50,489 nt of DNA from the IMG/VR virus record IMGVR_UViG_3300036781_000222, positions 1-50,489 of that record. One strand, given 5' to 3'. The notes beneath the pieces were generated by a model that worked only from the letters and a program-made list of their open reading frames with translations, searched no databases and had not been told where the DNA came from. Positions 24,787-32,167 of this stretch are shown here, in pieces; the first letter of the stretch is position 1; each line of letters opens with the position of its first letter. A program made the position numbers and the translations under genes. Source of the stretch: a virus.

Positions 24787-25497
24787 ATGCTGTCTTCCCG
24801 ACAAAAAGATCTTACCGGCATGACTTTTAGCTCGTGGACTGTCATTCAATTCGACGGAATCCACGAGATGAAGAGCGCCAAAACGACGCGGTGGCTGTGC
24901 CGATGCGTTTGCGGCACAGAAAAGATTTGCTTGGGATCTACGCTGTCCGCTGGACTGACCATTAATTGCGGGTGTCTTCGTGGCACCCATGGTCATACAA
25001 AAGCCGCAAAGAACAACGGCAAAGCATCTACTACATATTCTACTTGGAAAAATATGCTTGCACGCTGTTGCAATCCGAAGTCCAAAAACTACGAACATTA
25101 TCACGGCAATGGAATCACCGTATGTGATCGTTGGCGTTATGGCGAAAACGGAATTAGTGCTTTCGAATGCTTCTTGGCTGATATGGGAGAGAAGCCAACC
25201 CCTGCTCATAGCATTGATCGTGAAGATAACAAGAGAGGCTACCATAAGGATAACTGCCGTTGGGCTACCAAAACTGAGCAGGCAAACAACCGCAGCACAA
25301 ACCTTTTGTTTGAGTATCGCGGCAAGACTTACACAGTAGCGCAACTCGGACGCCTCTCCGGACTCGGCAAAGAAGTTATACGTAGCCGATTGGTGCGCAA
25401 CATCTCCCCGTGGACAGTTGAAGCAGCCGTTGAAACGCCTATCTGTGAAGATAGACATCTGCGTCGTGGATTTAGAAAGAGCCTTGGCCATACCTAA
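24787..25497 (+). CDS. HNH homing-type endonuclease inserted in the tail operon
   Basis: Predicted 236 residues, with ribosome site AAGGAGAG. An N-terminal zinc motif (WLCRCVCG ... CGCL) is followed by YSTWKNMLARCCNPK, YHGNGITVCDRW, HSIDREDNKRGYHKDNCRW and ATKTEQANNR, an HNH-nuclease pattern very common in phages. TVAQLGRLSGLGKEVIRSRL at the end looks like a DNA-binding helix-turn-helix. It is the only + strand gene within the 29 kb late block. Its stop abuts the stop of tail tube A, and its start lies 40 bases from the start of tail tube B. This neat fit suggests homing. Confidence 0.88.
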   Translation: MLSSRQKDLTGMTFSSWTVIQFDGIHEMKSAKTTRWLCRCVCGTEKICLGSTLSAGLTINCGCLRGTHGHTKAAKNNGKASTTYSTWKNMLARCCNPKSKNYEHYHGNGITVCDRWRYGENGISAFECFLADMGEKPTPAHSIDREDNKRGYHKDNCRWATKTEQANNRSTNLLFEYRGKTYTVAQLGRLSGLGKEVIRSRLVRNISPWTVEAAVETPICEDRHLRRGFRKSLGHT

Positions 25498-26127
25498 TCA
25501 CCGATACGGCGGCCGGCGTAGCGGGCTATTGCGCCGCCGCGCCATGTTCCAGGACGTTTCCGGCAGGAATGTCGGCGTCTCCTTCATGGCATCTTTAGAC
25601 TTGGCCGTAAGCAACGCCTTGTCACGCTGCTTCTTCAGCCAATCGGTTTCCGTCGTGCTGTCCTTGAGCCTCGGCAGCGCCGCAACCGCCATCTCGTGAG
25701 CGAAATACTCGATGAACGACTGCGGCCAGCGCGACAGGTCATAGCCGGCTGTCTGATCGTTCGAGATATAGCGGATATAGATGGTCTGGAGATCGCACCA
25801 CCAATAGGCGATATCGTCCTGATACATCAGGAGCGGCATTTGCATATACTGGTCTTGCCAGATGCCGGCGATCCGCACCAGATCGAGCGGCTTATCAAAG
25901 GCATAGGTATAGCCAAAGCTGCTGGTCACGGACGGGCTATAGGTCAGCGCCACGGTCCGCATGGCATGATGCCAAAAGCCGTTCTCCAGGCACCTGTCGC
26001 GGATGCCCAGGTCCCAGATCTGATCCAGGATATAGCGATCTTCTACGTCGTCATCGAGGGTGGCTAGAAGCCTGCAGCCGGTCAGAAACAGCGCTCGATT
26101 ATACAAGCCAAGTTGATCGATCGACAA
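25498..26127 (-). CDS. Tail tubular protein A (gatekeeper)
   Basis: Predicted 209 residues. N-terminus LGLYNRALFLTGCRLLATL, then WDLGIRDRCLENGFWHHAMR, the block YAFDKPLDLVRIAGIW and IEYFAHEMAVAALPRL are hallmarks of the T7 gp11-like family. It forms the adaptor ring between the portal and the nozzle. Next in transcription come the HNH gene on the other strand and tail tube B. Confidence 0.9.
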   Translation of the reverse strand: MSIDQLGLYNRALFLTGCRLLATLDDDVEDRYILDQIWDLGIRDRCLENGFWHHAMRTVALTYSPSVTSSFGYTYAFDKPLDLVRIAGIWQDQYMQMPLLMYQDDIAYWWCDLQTIYIRYISNDQTAGYDLSRWPQSFIEYFAHEMAVAALPRLKDSTTETDWLKKQRDKALLTAKSKDAMKETPTFLPETSWNMARRRNSPLRRPPYR

Positions 26128-26156
26128 GGCAACCCCCAGAAATGTGGCCGGGATTT

Positions 26157-26175
26157 ACCGCGCCCGGCGCGCGGT
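26157..26175 (-). terminator. Hairpin after the 26179-26643 gene, weak terminator
   Basis: Perfect 7-base arms ACCGCGC / GCGCGGT with a 5-base loop lie just downstream of the stop codon on the - strand. Only AAAT follows, with no T-run, so it may attenuate or protect an mRNA end rather than terminate. Confidence 0.35.
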
Positions 26176-26178
26176 GAA

Positions 26179-26643
26179 TTAGCTGGCCTTGGCCGTCTGT
26201 TGCTGCCTGATCCAGTCGTTAAACCAGATCTGCGCTTCAACCTGCGTCCTGAAGCCTTCCTTGATCACCTTCTTGGTGGTGGTATCGACAACGCGATGCT
26301 TGGTGGTCTTGCCGGCGAACTCGATCTTATACCGGCCACCGTCCAGCATGACTTCGCCGAGCTGGGTTTCTTCCAGTTCGACATAGCGCAGCGGCTGTGT
26401 CTTGGTCCAATTGGTGCCGCTATCGACGACGATCAACTCGCCATACCAGGTCAGATTGTCCGGCGTGACTTCGATCCGGTCGCCACGTTTCAGCTTGGCC
26501 GCGCAATGCGCCCAAAATCCGGTATCGGCGCAAGCCTTGAACTCGACGCCGGCTTCCAGTTCCACCGACCACACATTGCGGTCAAATTCTGCCAGTTTGA
26601 AGCGCGTCGCCTGTAAGGAAACGGGTTTCTTCACATCAGGCAT
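26179..26643 (-). CDS. Conserved virion-cluster hypothetical protein
   Basis: Predicted 154 residues. KPVSLQATRFKLAEFDRNVW, then TWYGELIVVDSG and KTTKHRVVDTTTKKVIKEGF form a largely beta protein I recognise as recurring between capsid and tail-tube genes in podoviruses. Specific role unknown; a structural or assembly role is likely from context. Confidence 0.65.
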   Translation of the reverse strand: MPDVKKPVSLQATRFKLAEFDRNVWSVELEAGVEFKACADTGFWAHCAAKLKRGDRIEVTPDNLTWYGELIVVDSGTNWTKTQPLRYVELEETQLGEVMLDGGRYKIEFAGKTTKHRVVDTTTKKVIKEGFRTQVEAQIWFNDWIRQQQTAKAS

Positions 26644-26666
26644 TGAGGTCTCCTAGAGAGGTTAAA

Positions 26667-26690
26667 GAGGCGAGGCCGAAGCCCCGCCTC
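26667..26690 (-). terminator. Rho-independent terminator after the capsid genes
   Basis: On the - strand, a 10-base stem with one mismatch (GAGGCGGGGC / GCCTCGCCTC) closes on a TTCG tetraloop and is followed by TTT. A second, smaller GGGG-TTCG-CCCC hairpin precedes it (about 26704-26720), straight after the stop of the 26725-27006 gene. Together they should reduce read-through from the strongly expressed capsid genes into the tail genes. Confidence 0.65.
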
Positions 26691-26724
26691 AGTGTAGCAT
26701 GGGTTGGGGCGAACCCCACCGTAA

Positions 26725-27006
26725 TTAGGTGGCTGACCCAATGGTTGACCCGGTGCTGCTGATGGTCGCCGCGCCCGGGGCTGTCGCACTCACGGTGATA
26801 ACCTTACCGGAACTCACCGCGCCGCCCGTCACGAAGACGAATACGAGGTCGCCAAGTTTCATGCCGAGCTGTCCGCCATTGGTGAAGTAGCCAGCACCGG
26901 CAACCGTCGCATATGAATCAGCGCTGGCATAAGTCCAGATAGCCGGTGCCGTGTCCCCGATGGTTTGCGTCAGAAGCGCCGGAGGATTCGAAGTCGAATA
27001 AGCCAT
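26725..27006 (-). CDS. Small capsid-associated structural protein
   Basis: Predicted 93 residues (MAYSTSNPPALLTQTIGD). Motifs IWTYASADSYATVAGAGYF, NGGQLGMKLGDLVFV and a Gly/Ser/Thr-rich end. It is a conserved partner gene just after the major capsid gene in many phages of this type, probably a head decoration or stabilising protein; the role is inferred. Confidence 0.65.
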   Translation of the reverse strand: MAYSTSNPPALLTQTIGDTAPAIWTYASADSYATVAGAGYFTNGGQLGMKLGDLVFVFVTGGAVSSGKVITVSATAPGAATISSTGSTIGSAT

Positions 27007-27028
27007 GATCTATCTCCTATCCTCTCGA

Positions 27029-27880
27029 TTACTGCAGCACGAACGAGCCGTCATCGTGGTTGATCACGACCACGCCAGCGTTCTGCAACAGCTTGGACCC
27101 CATATAGACCGAGGTACGGCAATACGAATAATCCTGCTCCTCGTCATAGCCGACGAAGGTCTGGACATTCGCGATGTCGGTCGCGTGGCCAATCGCCGAG
27201 CTGTGATACATGAAGCATTTGGCGGCATTGGTGCCGAAGCCCGGGAGCTGGGGATGCACATACCACTTCATGTTCATCCAGCTATAGAAGCCGATTTCGT
27301 CTTTCCATGAGGTATTGGTGCCGTCCAGCGGCCGCATGGAGACATAATCGGCATTGGCGAATTCCTTGGTCTGGAGCAGGAACGCCAGAGCGGCTGGGGT
27401 GATCGCCACCCAGATGTTGCCATCCATCGGCACCTGGTTGTTCTGCAGGCCGGTCAAGGCATAGGTCGCCAGATTGAGGCTCATCGTCTTGGAAGCGCCG
27501 GTATCATTGGTCCCGTTGCTGAGTTCGCCGATGATATCCTGGTCGATCTTACGGTTGATCACGCCCATGCTGGTCATCTGCATGATGCGCTTGCCATCGC
27601 CCTGGCTGGCAAAGATGTTGAAGCCAGTCCGGCGCGGAAGGTCATGCCATTCCTGCAGGGTGGCGGTGGGCTGGTTGAGGTTGTCGTTACGGGCCGGGAT
27701 CAGGCCGTTGACGCCGCGGGTAACGGCGGTTGCACCGCCCGAGTCGGCCACCAGGAAGGTCGCCTGATTGCCCTTGATAACAGCTTCATTGGTGACGCTG
27801 TTGCCCATCAAGGAACGGTGCTGCTCGAAGCCCGCTATGAACTCTTGCCTATACTGGATCTGAAAGGCTGTTGCAGCCAT
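27029..27880 (-). CDS. Major capsid protein
   Basis: Predicted 283 residues. QIQYRQEFIAGFEQHRSLMG at the N-terminus, GDGKRIMQMTSMGVINRKID and the C-terminal part with YEEQDYSYCRTSVYMGSK-like sequence match podovirus major capsid proteins of the HK97 fold. It follows the scaffold gene and a strong promoter-like sequence. Its own ribosome site (AGAACCC region) is weaker than expected. Confidence 0.85.
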   Translation of the reverse strand: MAATAFQIQYRQEFIAGFEQHRSLMGNSVTNEAVIKGNQATFLVADSGGATAVTRGVNGLIPARNDNLNQPTATLQEWHDLPRRTGFNIFASQGDGKRIMQMTSMGVINRKIDQDIIGELSNGTNDTGASKTMSLNLATYALTGLQNNQVPMDGNIWVAITPAALAFLLQTKEFANADYVSMRPLDGTNTSWKDEIGFYSWMNMKWYVHPQLPGFGTNAAKCFMYHSSAIGHATDIANVQTFVGYDEEQDYSYCRTSVYMGSKLLQNAGVVVINHDDGSFVLQ

Positions 27881-28043
27881 TTGGGTTCTCCATCAAAACG
27901 GTTATACACCGCATCGACGGGGTGTCCTGGCTGCGCTCTCGGGGTGCCGGCGAACCGGGCCGATCCTTCAGCGGCTGGAGCCGCGAAGCTGGTAGGTTTA
28001 GAACTGCCGGTACCCATCAGGCACCATATGCAGGTCAAGCGAA

Positions 28044-28072
28044 ATCTTATCGCAAGCGGTTCACTTTTGCAA
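28044..28072 (-). promoter_or_regulatory. Sigma-70-like promoter for the capsid gene
   Basis: On the - strand, TTGCAA (28072-28067), a 17-base spacer and TAAGAT (28049-28044). The region 27881-28142 has no gene on either strand. The promoter stands between the terminator of the scaffold-side transcript and the capsid start, giving a leader of about 150 bases. This would allow separate, strong capsid expression by host polymerase. Confidence 0.55.
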
Positions 28073-28094
28073 GCAGTGCAGCATAATGGCGCGC

Positions 28095-28119
28095 AAAAAA
28101 GAGGCGGCACAAGGCCGCC
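28095..28119 (-). terminator. Rho-independent terminator upstream of the capsid gene
   Basis: On the - strand, GGCGGC-CTTGT-GCCGCC followed by TCTTTTTT. It lies about 25 bases downstream of the small gene 28143-28331 and ends the terminase-portal-scaffold transcript. Confidence 0.85.
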
Positions 28120-28142
28120 CCAGGGGAGCTTCTGGGAGGAAG

Positions 28143-28331
28143 CTAACTCGAGCTGACCTTACCAATCCGGCGCAAAGTCTCCGCAAGCCGCGCCCGGCGG
28201 CCGGTCACGCCGCCTTTTGCCGCCGCCTTGGCGAGCTTATTGGCTGGGATCGGCTCGCCTTCCTTGGCGCCGAGCTCCTTGCGTAGCGCGCCTGGATGCT
28301 TGATCGCGCCTGAGATCCAGTTCTTTGCCAT
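28143..28331 (-). CDS. Small conserved phage protein (MAKNW type)
   Basis: Predicted 62 residues from ATG 28331, overlapping the scaffold stop. MAKNWISGAIKHPGALRKEL then IPANKLAKAAAKGG and ARLAETLRRI is a widespread small, basic phage protein, found beside virion genes. Its function is unknown. Confidence 0.8.
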   Translation of the reverse strand: MAKNWISGAIKHPGALRKELGAKEGEPIPANKLAKAAAKGGVTGRRARLAETLRRIGKVSSS

Positions 28332-29302
28332 CACATCCCCCTCGCCTTGTACTTCTCGCGCGCCTCGATCAGCTGGGTATAGCGCTGTTGCTGCCCAGGT
28401 GAGCGCATATGCTTCTCATAGCCGCCCGGTGCGTTCATGCTCTCCTCGATCTTGGCAATCTCCGCATCAACGCCCTGCTGGACGTTGCCGCCGCCGGCCG
28501 GAATGATCGCAGCGCCAGGGTTGAGTTCCCGCGCCAGGGCCGATAGCCCTTCGAGAATGCCCTGGTGATTCATCAGCGGTGTCCCATCCGGCAGCATCGC
28601 CTCCTGGAACAAGGAGCTTGCCTCGCCGAAGAAGCCATCCGAGATATTCTTGATCCCGTTCATATTGGCCCGGTAATCGCTGCCCCACTTGCCACGCAGC
28701 GAGTCAACGACGCGCTCCTTGTTGGCGGTCTGCTCGGTGATGAAATTCTCCTGCGCCACCTCTTGAAGTTCATAGTATGCAGCAAGCGCTGCGTTGACAT
28801 GGGCCGGCGGCGCATTCTCAGCATGCATCTTGTTGAGGAACAGATCGACCAGCGGCGCGTCATCGTCACCGATCACCAGCCCCTCTGGCAGCTTATCCAG
28901 GTAGCCCTTCGGCTCATTGGGAACGCCGATCTCGGCCCGGTATGCCGCCAACTGTTCCGGCGTCGCATCGGCGCCGGGTGCTTTCCGGTGCGCGCCCGAA
29001 CTGATCAGCTTGTCCTGCTCGCGGATTTTCTTGGCAAGGGCGGTTGGATCGTTCAGGCGCTGCAACATGGTGAGCGTCTTGTTGCGCTCATCGCCCTCCG
29101 GAAAATCAAGCGCCAGCTTCTCGCGCCAATCATCCGGCCAAGTGGTGACAGGCGGCGTGGCGGATGGCTCGCCAGAGAGCGCGGTCGGAATGGCAACGGG
29201 TGACGGCGCTGGTGCCGGTGCCGGGTCCGCTGGTGTCACATCCACAGGCGCCGGGGTGGCCGTCTGGTCCGACGGAGCCGGTGCGGGTGCAGCATCAACC
29301 AT
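28331..29302 (-). CDS. Scaffolding protein
   Basis: Predicted 323 residues, acidic. The N-terminal 50 residues are Pro/Ala-rich and disordered. Then LTMLQRLNDPTALAKKIREQ, EIGVPNEPKGYLDKLPEGL and a C-terminal helical, basic end (QQQRYTQLIEAREKYKARG) follow. This composition and the place between portal and capsid genes identify the head-assembly scaffold. Confidence 0.85.
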   Translation of the reverse strand: MVDAAPAPAPSDQTATPAPVDVTPADPAPAPAPSPVAIPTALSGEPSATPPVTTWPDDWREKLALDFPEGDERNKTLTMLQRLNDPTALAKKIREQDKLISSGAHRKAPGADATPEQLAAYRAEIGVPNEPKGYLDKLPEGLVIGDDDAPLVDLFLNKMHAENAPPAHVNAALAAYYELQEVAQENFITEQTANKERVVDSLRGKWGSDYRANMNGIKNISDGFFGEASSLFQEAMLPDGTPLMNHQGILEGLSALARELNPGAAIIPAGGGNVQQGVDAEIAKIEESMNAPGGYEKHMRSPGQQQRYTQLIEAREKYKARGM

Positions 29303-29606
29303 GCGTATTTTCTCCTTTTAACGGTGGTTGGATAGGTTCTCGATTTAAAACTCGGTTCAGCTCCCGGACGATAGCCAGGCCGATCGCGCGCTTGCCGGAT
29401 GCAAAATCCGATAGACGCACGCCCTCCGGTCCGGGTCGCCAAGTCTGGTCATAGGTACCGCAGGCACTGATGAGCCATGCCAGCACTTCACGCTGTTGGT
29501 GCTCGCTGGCGGTTCCCGCCGCCATGGCCTTGACCCCCGCCGTCACATGCACGGCCGGCGTCGGAATGAAATGCACATCGGTCGCGGGATCTGGTTTCTT
29601 CGCCAT
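29295..29606 (-). CDS. Conserved small virion-cluster protein
   Basis: Predicted 103 residues from ATG 29606 (MAKKPDPATDVHFIPTPAVH). The upstream in-frame region belongs to another gene. Mostly helical, with a WLISACGTYDQTWRPGPEG segment. It lies between portal and scaffold; no function known. Overlaps both neighbours by a few bases. Confidence 0.6.
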   Translation of the reverse strand: MAKKPDPATDVHFIPTPAVHVTAGVKAMAAGTASEHQQREVLAWLISACGTYDQTWRPGPEGVRLSDFASGKRAIGLAIVRELNRVLNREPIQPPLKGENTHG

Positions 29607-29770
29607 CAGTGGATCGTCCTTGTCTTCAGGCGCTCGGCGAGACCCATCTCGAAGCCTTGCCACATCTCCTCAAATTCCTCACGCGTGACATGCGGACAGC
29701 AGACACGGCAGATATCCCACCATTCGGTCTTATCGAACAGTTGAAGGCTATCCAGTTCCTCGTCGCTCAT
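29606..29770 (-). CDS. Small acidic protein between portal and scaffold
   Basis: Predicted 54 residues, MSDEELDSLQLFDKTEWW with ICRVCC and EEFEEMWQGFEMGLAERL. ATG 29770 overlaps the portal stop, and its TGA overlaps the next ATG, so it fits exactly between two coupled genes. The Cys cluster could bind metal. Function unknown. Confidence 0.65.
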   Translation of the reverse strand: MSDEELDSLQLFDKTEWWDICRVCCPHVTREEFEEMWQGFEMGLAERLKTRTIH

Positions 29771-31494
29771 TGCCCCAATGCCTCCGCGACAGGCCCCAGT
29801 GCCGCGGCACCCTGGCCGACCTGCTGTGCCGCCTGGCCAGCGCCAGCCGCTGCTGTCAGTGTCTGCTTGAGCGCATCCATCTGCTGCTGGCTCTGGCGCA
29901 GGCTATCGACCTGATCCTCATCCTTGAGCCAGTCAGCCGGGAAGTCGATGCCGTCCAGCGCATCGCGGAGCGCCACCTCGGCGTCGGCAATGCCGGACAA
30001 TGCCGGGTCCATGGTGGCGCCGATATCAATCAACTGCTTGCCCTGGACGAAGATCTGCGCCTTGATCTGCTTCTTGGCCTCGACCAGCGGATTAGTGAAG
30101 CTGAACTTGATATCGGCACCCTGCAGGCTGTCAGGAATCGCCTGAGGCGAGCCGAACGCCTTGACCGCCATCAGCAAGTCAAAGGTCTGGCTGCACATCG
30201 GTTGGTTATAGTCCTCATTGATCGGCGTAAAGAGTGCGATCGCATTGCGCACGTATTCCTGCACCCGTGCCCGTACCTCGGTCGCCGTCATATCGGGACC
30301 GATCGGTGGCAGCGTCAGCTTGTCGGCATAGAAGCCCTTGGATAGCATAGACCGGATATCGGAAATGAACTGATTGCCGAAAGCAAGACCGCGGCTATCG
30401 ATCGTCATCGGGCGCAACGCATCGCCCAAGCGTTCGTCATAATCCGCATCGACATAAGTGATCGCGCCGGGATAGACGGCGATATCGGAGCGCACCGCTT
30501 GCTCCACGGCCACCAGCGGCGGATCAACCGCTTTCTCGCCAGCACGCAGCATCGTATAGGCCATGGCTTGCAAGACTCGCGCATCCGGCAATCCACACAC
30601 CACGGCGGGGGAGCAGGCGTATTGCGTGCCATAGCGCCAGCCTGTGACGCGCTGCCAGCGTGGGATGATGTAATAGGGCGTGATCCGCGCCGTCTCGATG
30701 ATCACCCACTGGTTTTGCAAGTCGATCCAATACTCGATCCACGGGCGCCCCTTACGGACATAAGGGCCATCATAGTCATCGGCTGGGCAGATGATATGAA
30801 TGAGCTTGCCGCACTGATACGCCTGCCGGCCATTGTCCATCGTGGCTTTCTGGATGATCTCGGGGTGCAGCTTATCCTTCGGGAAATACTGCATCATCTC
30901 CTGGTAAGTCGGCTCCCATTGCCGGCAGCGCATGCCGACCACGCCGGTTGCCGTCTCGGCCCATGCCATGTCCCGCAGATGCCAGGCACGATAGAGCAGC
31001 GCGTTATCCTTGAGATTGATCTCGACAGAAAGGCTGGCCTGCCCGAACGCGGCGTAATCGCCATCGGCTTCCTTGGTCGCCCGGCTGAACTGCGCCTTTT
31101 CATCCTGCATCGCCCGGCGCTGGGTCCGGGTCGCCATCTCCAACCACTTCTTGGCGGCATTATCGATCTGCCGGTCATCCCGATTGGTCGCTACCTCAAA
31201 CCAATCCTGGCCGGTCGGCCTGGCGCCCTCGCCGATCTGATCCTGCAAGTCGCGCATGACGAGGCTGGGATAGCTCGTGGTCTGGTTATAGGCGAACTCA
31301 TCGCCGATATAGCGCGTGATGGTGAAGTCGCTTCTGACAGCATAAAAATTTTCAGCGATATCTTGCCAGTAAGATAACAAGGGGGTTCTGGCAGAAAGCA
31401 GCCACTGCGCCCGCGCCACTATCGCCTTGTGACGATCCTCGTAATTGGAGGTCGCGCGCTCGCTGATTACCTGTGCCTGTGTCGCCGCAGCCAT
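29767..31494 (-). CDS. Head-tail connector (portal) protein
   Basis: Predicted 575 residues, close to the usual size of podovirus portals. Motifs YWQDIAENFYAVRSDFT, ADGDYAAFGQASLSVE, AWAETATGVVGMRCRQWEP and MTATEVRARVQEYVRNA are typical of the T7 gp8-like family. The C-terminus is Gln/Ala-rich. Twelve copies form the ring through which DNA is pumped. Confidence 0.9.
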   Translation of the reverse strand: MAAATQAQVISERATSNYEDRHKAIVARAQWLLSARTPLLSYWQDIAENFYAVRSDFTITRYIGDEFAYNQTTSYPSLVMRDLQDQIGEGARPTGQDWFEVATNRDDRQIDNAAKKWLEMATRTQRRAMQDEKAQFSRATKEADGDYAAFGQASLSVEINLKDNALLYRAWHLRDMAWAETATGVVGMRCRQWEPTYQEMMQYFPKDKLHPEIIQKATMDNGRQAYQCGKLIHIICPADDYDGPYVRKGRPWIEYWIDLQNQWVIIETARITPYYIIPRWQRVTGWRYGTQYACSPAVVCGLPDARVLQAMAYTMLRAGEKAVDPPLVAVEQAVRSDIAVYPGAITYVDADYDERLGDALRPMTIDSRGLAFGNQFISDIRSMLSKGFYADKLTLPPIGPDMTATEVRARVQEYVRNAIALFTPINEDYNQPMCSQTFDLLMAVKAFGSPQAIPDSLQGADIKFSFTNPLVEAKKQIKAQIFVQGKQLIDIGATMDPALSGIADAEVALRDALDGIDFPADWLKDEDQVDSLRQSQQQMDALKQTLTAAAGAGQAAQQVGQGAAALGPVAEALGQ

Positions 31495-31498
31495 CTCA

Positions 31499-31681
31499 TT
31501 ACCCCAATGTGTCTACGCCGGTTGCGTCGGTCAGGATCGTGCTCATCCGCCCCTGGCTGGCTGTACGCTTGCGCACCGCCTCCTGTTCTGCCGCCTGGAC
31601 CTGAGTATCGTCAGGTACTGGCATAACCGGCGATGCCGTTACCTTTGGCGTCTTGGTCTTTTTCGCAAACAGGCTTGCCAT
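31499..31681 (-). CDS. Mini-protein 3 of a tandem paralogous set
   Basis: Predicted 60 residues (MASLFAKKTKTPKVTAS). Basic, Pro-rich N-terminus. The C-terminal motif RMSTILTDATGVDTLG matches the ends of the two genes upstream. Proteins ending in (R)xSTILT-like sequence are common between terminase and portal genes in podoviruses; their role is unknown. Confidence 0.7.
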   Translation of the reverse strand: MASLFAKKTKTPKVTASPVMPVPDDTQVQAAEQEAVRKRTASQGRMSTILTDATGVDTLG

Positions 31682-31684
31682 GGC

Positions 31685-31933
31685 TCACCCCAACTGATCG
31701 GTATCTGTGTTCGACGTGCCGTCATCCAGCACCGTGCCGACGCGGGCCGAGTTCGCCAGCCGGCGCCTGGTCTGCTCGTCGAGTGCTGCCTGGGCGCTCG
31801 CCTGATCCATGGTCGGCTGAAGCTGCGCCGTGGTCGCTGGCGCTGCCTTTTGCTTCTTCGCCTTCGGCATGACGAACTTCCGCAAATTGAGCGGATCGGT
31901 AAAGTTCCAGAATGTCTTCTTGATGCCGCTCAC
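31685..31933 (-). CDS. Mini-protein 2 of a tandem paralogous set
   Basis: Predicted 82 residues. It starts MSGIKKTF, like MGGIKKAF of the copy upstream, and shares QAS.QAALDEQ..RRL and the ending VGTVLDDGT...DQLG with it. An insert of about 10 residues precedes the C-terminal motif. Probably arose by tandem duplication. Confidence 0.7.
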   Translation of the reverse strand: MSGIKKTFWNFTDPLNLRKFVMPKAKKQKAAPATTAQLQPTMDQASAQAALDEQTRRRLANSARVGTVLDDGTSNTDTDQLG

Positions 31934-31942
31934 CTGAGCCTC

Positions 31943-32167
31943 CTATCCCAACTGATCCGGTTGACCGCCGGTTGCGTCTTGCAAGACCGTCCCCAGCCGG
32001 CGTTTCTTCTGCTCATCCAATGCCGCCTGCAAGCTGGCCTGATCCTGCGCCGCAAGGTTAGACGGCTGTGTGCTGGTTGGCTTTGCCGCTACTGGCGCCG
32101 GCTCGGACTTTTTCTTCGGCTTCGACCCGGTGATCGCCTTGAATGCCTTCTTGATGCCGCCCATCAT
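31943..32167 (-). CDS. Mini-protein 1 of a tandem paralogous set
   Basis: Predicted 74 residues from ATG 32167 (ATGA overlap with the large-terminase stop; a second ATG follows at 32164). Basic N-terminus, Pro/Ala linker, then QASLQAALDEQKKRRLGTVL and DATGGQPDQLG. Closest to the next gene, more distant from the third. Function unknown. Confidence 0.7.
   Translation of the reverse strand: MMGGIKKAFKAITGSKPKKKSEPAPVAAKPTSTQPSNLAAQDQASLQAALDEQKKRRLGTVLQDATGGQPDQLG

Noticed and set aside
27835-28110. 91-residue - strand frame upstream of capsid
   Set aside because: It would cover the capsid promoter and part of a strong terminator, overlaps the capsid start and has no family resemblance.
30499-31377. 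292-residue + strand frame
   Set aside because: Antisense to the portal gene, which has strong family motifs.
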